Part shown: piece by piece, positions 6,560 through 10,039 of the stretch | Layout: the number at the start of each line of letters is the position of its first letter | How positions within the stretch are numbered: the stretch's first letter is position 1 | Source of the DNA: Amphibacillus indicireducens | Lineage (GTDB): Bacteria > Bacillota > Bacilli > Bacillales > Amphibacillaceae | Length of the DNA: 10,039 nucleotides | Direction of reading: 5' to 3' | Assembly (NCBI RefSeq): GCF_039539605.1 | Contig: NZ_BAABDL010000057.1 | Location: 1-10,039 of the forward strand | Program-made: the position numbers and the translations under genes | The notes under the pieces: generated by a model | The model's database searches: none | Seen by the model: the letters and a program-made list of their open reading frames with translations, nothing else | What the model was told of the DNA's origin: nothing

Positions 6560-7381
6560 TTACTTTATCGCGCCTTCAGCAACACCTTCAATAATATGCT
6601 TTTGGGCAAAGAAATATAGAACAATGACAGGTATAATCGCTAATGTTAAACCGGCTAAGGCTAAATGCCATTGCTTCGTATACTGACCGAAAAAGAAGAA
6701 CATCCGTAATGGAATTGTGGCATTTTTTTGACTGAGTACTAATGAAGGTAACAAATAGTCATTCCAAATCCAAATCACATTCAAGATCATCACTGTCACA
6801 GTAATCGGCTTCAGCATTGGAAATATAATCGTCCAAAAAATTCTCCATCGTGAAGCTCCGTCAATCATTGCCGCTTCATCTAAGGATACTGGAATCCCCT
6901 TAACAGCACCGTGGTATAGAAAAATCGACAAGCTTGAACCAAAACCTAAGTACATAAAAATTAGCCCTGACGTATTTAACAGTTCCATTCGTCCAAAAAT
7001 TGAGATTAGTGGAATCATCACCGATTGGAATGGGATTAACATCGCCGAAACAAACACTAAGAAAAACACACCACTCAACCTACTCTTATTTCTCGCTAAC
7101 GCATAAGCCGCCATTGATGAGAAAACAATGATAATTAACACACTTAAAAAAGTAACAATAAATGAGTTAGTCAGAGCATTTAAGAAATCCAGATCAATAA
7201 AAGCTTGGACAAAATTATCAAACTTCCACTCACTCGGTAAACTTAGTACATTTGAAAAGATCTCAAACTTTGATTTAAATGCATTAACGATCATTAAATA
7301 AAATGGTGACAGCCAAATTAACGCAATGATTGTGCTCGCGATTGTTAGGATGATTTTTGATTGACGTTTTTTACTTATCAT
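6560..7381 (-). CDS. Carbohydrate ABC transporter permease, MalG/CUT1 type
   Basis: Inner subunit of a sugar ABC importer, 273 residues, cytoplasmic membrane. About six membrane segments can be seen: near 11-33, 72-98, 103-127, 135-158, 186-208 and 240-260. The ATPase-docking EAA loop is DEAAMIDGASRWRIFW at 168-183 with the FP pair at 187-188. The C-terminal FFAQKHIIEGVAEGAIK is the usual MalG-type ending. Its ATG shares one base with the stop of the upstream permease gene (TAATG), so translation is coupled and the two form the membrane heterodimer. It is the last gene of the importer operon, followed by a terminator. No ATP-binding subunit is encoded here, so a shared ATPase of the MsmX kind encoded elsewhere is expected. 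Confidence 0.92.
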   Translation of the reverse strand: MISKKRQSKIILTIASTIIALIWLSPFYLMIVNAFKSKFEIFSNVLSLPSEWKFDNFVQAFIDLDFLNALTNSFIVTFLSVLIIIVFSSMAAYALARNKSRLSGVFFLVFVSAMLIPFQSVMIPLISIFGRMELLNTSGLIFMYLGFGSSLSIFLYHGAVKGIPVSLDEAAMIDGASRWRIFWTIIFPMLKPITVTVMILNVIWIWNDYLLPSLVLSQKNATIPLRMFFFFGQYTKQWHLALAGLTLAIIPVIVLYFFAQKHIIEGVAEGAIK

Positions 7382-8241
7382 TATAACTCCACCTCGCGTT
7401 TCTTATTGACGTAAACTTGTGTCAAAGCAACGACGGCAACTAAAATAAAGAATATGACTGCTTTTGATTGAGCATAAGCCATATCAAACCGACTGAATGC
7501 CGTATTATAAATCTCCATCGCCAACATTTCCGTAGAACCATAAGGACCACCATTGGTTAATGCTAAGTTCTGATCATACAACTTAAAGGCATTTGATAAC
7601 GTTAAAAATAAACTAACCGTAAATGCTGGTGCAACAAGTGGAAATTTAATTCGCCAAAATCGTTGAAAAATACTTGCACCATCAATTTCAGCAGCTTCTA
7701 GCAACTCTTGTGGCACACCTTGTAAATAAGAAATATAAATAATCATAATGTAACCGGCATATTGCCAGACATTTAATATGACTAGACCCCAAAAACCAGT
7801 TTCAGATGTCGAAAGCCAGCCTTGTAAAAAATTAATATCGAGTAATTTTCCAACAGCGTCAAAACCACTAATAAAAATAAACTGCCAAATAAACCCTAAA
7901 ATTAACCCGCCAATTAAATTAGGCATAAAAAAGATCGTTCTTAAGCCATTGCTTATTTTTATTTTTTGTGTCACAAGTACAGCTAAACCTAAACCAAGCG
8001 CATTAACGATCACAATCGAAGTGATCGCAAATTTTATTGTAAAAACTAATGAATCAATAAAACGTTGATCACTAAAAATCGCAAAATAATTATCCAAACC
8101 TAAAAATGTTGTTGCTCTTAAGCCATTCCAGTCTGTAAATGTATAGTAAAAACCGTACAGAAACGGAAAAAATACAACAACGATTAAAGCAAATAAAGCT
8201 GGTAGAAGAAAGAGCCAAAACGATAGATTCTTGTTATTCAT
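7381..8241 (-). CDS. Carbohydrate ABC transporter permease, MalF/CUT1 type
   Basis: Membrane subunit of a CUT1 sugar importer, 286 residues. Hydrophobic segments lie near 8-33, 65-91, 102-125, 150-172, 200-218 and 257-278. The EAA loop, which contacts the ATPase, is LEAAEIDGASIFQRFWRI at 181-198 followed by FPLVAP. The LTNGGPYGSTEML motif at 228-240 is characteristic of MalF-type permeases of the short Gram-positive form. AGGAGG lies 8 bases before the ATG. It is 133 bases downstream of the binding-protein gene, with a strong hairpin between, and overlaps the next permease gene by one base. It partners with the MalG-type protein and the lipoprotein. Substrate specificity cannot be read from the permeases. 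Confidence 0.92.
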   Translation of the reverse strand: MNNKNLSFWLFLLPALFALIVVVFFPFLYGFYYTFTDWNGLRATTFLGLDNYFAIFSDQRFIDSLVFTIKFAITSIVIVNALGLGLAVLVTQKIKISNGLRTIFFMPNLIGGLILGFIWQFIFISGFDAVGKLLDINFLQGWLSTSETGFWGLVILNVWQYAGYIMIIYISYLQGVPQELLEAAEIDGASIFQRFWRIKFPLVAPAFTVSLFLTLSNAFKLYDQNLALTNGGPYGSTEMLAMEIYNTAFSRFDMAYAQSKAVIFFILVAVVALTQVYVNKKREVEL

Positions 8242-8310
8242 GCATTAAACCTCCTGAGCCTTTTCTGACATAATCACTTGATGTATTTGGTAAAAATGAA
8301 GGCTATTAAT

Positions 8311-8360
8311 CAAGTAAAAATAAAGCGACTAACGATCAAACTTAATAGTGTTAGTCGCTT
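8311..8360 (-). terminator. Intercistronic hairpin after the binding-protein gene
   Basis: Perfect 11-base inverted repeat AAGCGACTAAC (8323-8333) and GTTAGTCGCTT (8350-8360) with a 16-base loop, starting 14 bases after the binding-protein stop. On the minus strand it is followed by TATTTTTACTTG (8322-8311). It looks like a leaky terminator or RNA-stabilising stem, which would let the binding protein be made in excess over the permeases. No strong promoter is visible between it and the permease gene. Confidence 0.7.
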
Positions 8361-8374
8361 ATTATTTTGATTAA

Positions 8375-9664
8375 TTATTGTCTAGAATTTTCCCATGATT
8401 CTTTTGATGTTTGTAATACTTCTTCCCACGTCACTTCATCAACTAGGTATTTCTGGAACTCCGTTGCTAACACGTCCTCATTCCAACCGATTGGTGTTGC
8501 CATAAATGTCCACCCAATCGTCTTCTCATCTAAAGAATATTGATAAACATCTTGTGATAATGGATCAGCAATCCGATCCGCATCATAACCGTCGTATGCT
8601 GGGATGAACTTAAACTCATCTAAGACAAAATCTTTACCTTGATCTGATGTATACATCCAATCTAAGAAGTCCTTCGCCGCTTGAATTTGTTCATCCGATT
8701 TATTCTTGTTAACTGCCCAATATTGCGGCACACCTACTGGCAAATGATCTTCAAATTCACCTTCAAAAGGCATCGCAATCATACCAATACCATTTTCGGC
8801 AAAATCTTCGTCTATTTGCTCAACTGTTGGATAAATCCAGTTTCCTTGCTGAATAACAGCAACTTTTCCAGTTGAAAATAGTTGTTCAACTTGCATCGAA
8901 TAATCTAAGCTAAGTACAGGTTGAACAGAATACTCACTTTGTAAATCTAGCATTCTCTTCATTTGATCGCCATACTCAAAATTAATCGTATCCGCTTCAA
9001 ATGTAGCCATAATATCACTATTAAATTCAGGTGCAATATAATGATTCGCTAAATGATTTCCCATTACCCATAATTCCATTGCCGGAAAAGCAACAACTGC
9101 ATCTAGGCCTAGCTCGTCTTTATTCGCATCAATTTCCGCAAAAGCAGCTTCTAACGCATCAAAAGTTGTTAATGAGCTAGGATCAATACCAACTTGATCA
9201 AAAACTTCTTTATTGTAAATTAACCCATAACCTTCTAGAGCAAATGGTAAGCCTAATACTTCACCACCATCTTCAATTCCATTTAAAGTTCCTTCCAAGG
9301 CAAGTGAGGCCGCTTCCGTATCAGATAAATCAGCTAAATAATCACGATACTCATCTAACTCTGTTGGACCACCAATGTTAAAAATAACCGGTTCATCACC
9401 TGAAGACATCTGAGCTTTTAATGATGCTGCATAGTCGCTTCCGCCACCAACTGTTTGAACCGTTAAATTAACATGATCATTTTCTTCCATATACAATTCA
9501 ATCAACTCTTCAAATTGATCTCTAAATTCTACTTTAAACTGAAAAATATCAACATCTACTGCTTCTCCCGAAGATTGATCACCGACCGAATCTGATGCAC
9601 AACCTGTAATAAATAAAACAAGAACTGCCAACATCGATAACGCGAAACCTAGTCTCTTTTTCAT
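8375..9664 (-). CDS. Carbohydrate ABC transporter substrate-binding lipoprotein
   Basis: Extracellular sugar-binding protein of 429 residues, anchored as a lipoprotein. The signal peptide (residues 1-21) has a MKKR start, a hydrophobic core and the lipobox ITGC with lipid-bearing C22, followed by a short acidic/serine linker. The mature part fits family 1 (CUT1) binding proteins: VDIFQFKVEFRDQFEELIELY in the first strand-helix unit near 38-58, GLPFALEGYGLIYNKEVFDQVG around 138-159, and a tryptophan-bearing C-terminus (IGWTFMATPIGWNEDVL). The surface is rich in Asp and Glu, common in salt-tolerant or alkaliphilic Bacillota. AAGGAG lies 8 bases before the ATG. It is the first gene of the importer operon, with a complex promoter region upstream and a hairpin downstream. 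The ligand is probably an oligosaccharide or glycoside, but the sequence does not identify it. Confidence 0.92.
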   Translation of the reverse strand: MKKRLGFALSMLAVLVLFITGCASDSVGDQSSGEAVDVDIFQFKVEFRDQFEELIELYMEENDHVNLTVQTVGGGSDYAASLKAQMSSGDEPVIFNIGGPTELDEYRDYLADLSDTEAASLALEGTLNGIEDGGEVLGLPFALEGYGLIYNKEVFDQVGIDPSSLTTFDALEAAFAEIDANKDELGLDAVVAFPAMELWVMGNHLANHYIAPEFNSDIMATFEADTINFEYGDQMKRMLDLQSEYSVQPVLSLDYSMQVEQLFSTGKVAVIQQGNWIYPTVEQIDEDFAENGIGMIAMPFEGEFEDHLPVGVPQYWAVNKNKSDEQIQAAKDFLDWMYTSDQGKDFVLDEFKFIPAYDGYDADRIADPLSQDVYQYSLDEKTIGWTFMATPIGWNEDVLATEFQKYLVDEVTWEEVLQTSKESWENSRQ

Positions 9665-9711
9665 AAAACCGCTCCTTTTTCAATGATTAGTTTTTCTTGC
9701 ATTTACAACTG

Positions 9712-9725
9712 TGCAATCGCTTGCA
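9712..9725 (-). promoter_or_regulatory. Downstream cre/LacI-type operator of the importer operon
   Basis: Minus strand TGCAAGCGATTGCA matches the CcpA consensus TGNAARCGNWWWCA at 13 of 14 positions and is a near-perfect palindrome (TGCAA/TTGCA). It lies in the transcribed leader, about 57 bases after the predicted start, where bound protein would block elongation. Confidence 0.5.
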
Positions 9726-9781
9726 TTTTAAGGTGTAATTTCCCTTGAAATAATCGCCAACTCAACTGCATTAATCAGAGT

Positions 9782-9811
9782 TTTATATTGCTCTACAATA
9801 TCATAATTCAA
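9782..9811 (-). promoter_or_regulatory. Putative sigma-A promoter of the importer operon
   Basis: Minus strand TTGAAT (9811-9806), an 18-base spacer and TATAAA (9787-9782). This is the best -35/-10 pair in the region and gives a leader of roughly 110 bases before the ATG at 9664. It is flanked on both sides by cre/LacI-type operators. Confidence 0.5.
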
Positions 9812-9834
9812 TTGAGTTACTCGGCTACCTCAAT
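9811..9834. repeat. 24-base inverted repeat touching the -35 box
   Basis: ATTGAGTTA (9811-9819) and TACCTCAAT (9826-9834) form nine-base arms with one mismatch around six bases. The repeat touches the predicted -35 box of the importer promoter, the position of a class II activator site or of a steric repressor. The binding protein is unknown. Confidence 0.45.
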
Positions 9835-9836
9835 CG

Positions 9837-9850
9837 TGGAAGCGTTTGCA
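9837..9850 (+). promoter_or_regulatory. Upstream cre/LacI-type operator of the importer operon
   Basis: TGGAAGCGTTTGCA matches TGNAARCGNWWWCA at 13 of 14 positions on either strand. Its centre is about 68 bases upstream of the predicted start and 125 bases from the downstream operator, close to 12 helical turns, so looping between the two is possible. Confidence 0.55.
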
Positions 9851-10039
9851 TTTGTACATTTTCATAGTAACAGTTGTTATCATAACATGCAAGAGTTTTT
9901 TTGTTTGTTAAAATACTTTATTATCTACATTTCCTTTGAAAACACCTGTATAATTGGGTTTCTCTTTCTAACCTAGATTATTCATAGCCCAATCATAAAA
10001 CCTGAATAAACCGCATCAAATCAATTAAAAATAACCAAT

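Larger units (their letters stand above)
9665..10039. other. Regulatory region upstream of the importer operon, no gene seen
   Basis: No convincing gene lies in these 375 bases; a 62-codon plus-strand reading frame (9788-9976) lacks a ribosome site and resembles no known protein. The importer-proximal part (9697-9853) is dense with operators and contains the best promoter. The distal part holds a 13-base palindrome TGTTATCATAACA (9875-9887) and a weak hairpin (9953-9993). The gene further right is outside the window. Confidence 0.6.

Noticed and set aside
7778..8068. 96-codon plus-strand reading frame
   Set aside because: It is antisense to the MalF-type permease, with lysine- and proline-rich low-complexity translation typical of a shadow of a membrane protein gene.
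9788..9976. 62-codon plus-strand reading frame in the regulatory region
   Set aside because: No ribosome site before its ATG, no recognisable domain, and it runs through operator-like repeats.
9953..9993. Hairpin ATTGGGTT/AGCCCAAT
   Set aside because: Eight pairs with a loop of about 25 bases and no U-tract on either strand; too weak to call a terminator.
9992..10019. Second promoter-like pair on the minus strand, TTGATG and TATGAT with 16-base spacing
   Set aside because: It is more than 300 bases from the importer ATG and only a moderate match; chance occurrences are common in AT-rich DNA.
1..10039. tRNA, rRNA, CRISPR array, insertion sequence or prophage genes
   Set aside because: No clover-leaf, regularly spaced repeat, transposase or integrase coding signal was seen; the window is a continuous metabolic locus.

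Overview
The window suggests a low-GC Gram-positive of the Bacillota, most likely a Bacillaceae relative. The grounds are AT-rich intergenic DNA, strong AGGAGG/AAGGAG ribosome sites, cre-like operators, a lipoprotein-type solute-binding protein and an ABC importer with no ATPase gene beside it. A genus cannot be read from the sequence. All genes but one lie on the minus strand, so the story runs from right to left.

Right block (10039 to 6512): a 375-base regulatory region is followed by a CUT1-type sugar importer made of a lipoprotein binding protein (9664-8375) and two permeases (8241-7381 and 7381-6560). A hairpin sits between the binding-protein gene and the permease genes, and a terminator closes the unit at 6512-6548. 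The promoter region has a plausible sigma-A promoter (9782-9811), two cre/LacI-type operators on either side of it, a 24-base inverted repeat against the -35 box, and three copies of AAATGCAA.

Middle block (5582-6492): an AraC-family regulator on the plus strand starts at TTG (5728) and is divergent from the catabolic operon. The two promoters overlap in the 146-base gap, and a cre-like site lies in the catabolic leader.

Left block (5581 to 961): five tightly packed catabolic genes encode a Gfo/Idh/MocA oxidoreductase, a ThuA-like protein, a small sugar isomerase/epimerase TIM barrel, a second Gfo/Idh/MocA oxidoreductase and a second, larger isomerase/epimerase TIM barrel. They end at a bipartite hairpin terminator (961-1018). 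There is no glycoside hydrolase, phosphorylase or kinase in the window. By analogy with the thu genes of rhizobia and ycjQRS of E. coli, I infer that an imported glycoside or sugar is processed by oxidation to a keto-sugar and isomerisation. The substrate is unknown.

Left edge: a response regulator (915-64) of YesN type stops just where its AraC-type DNA-binding domain should begin. An open +1 frame runs on to the window edge, so the gene may be frameshifted or split.
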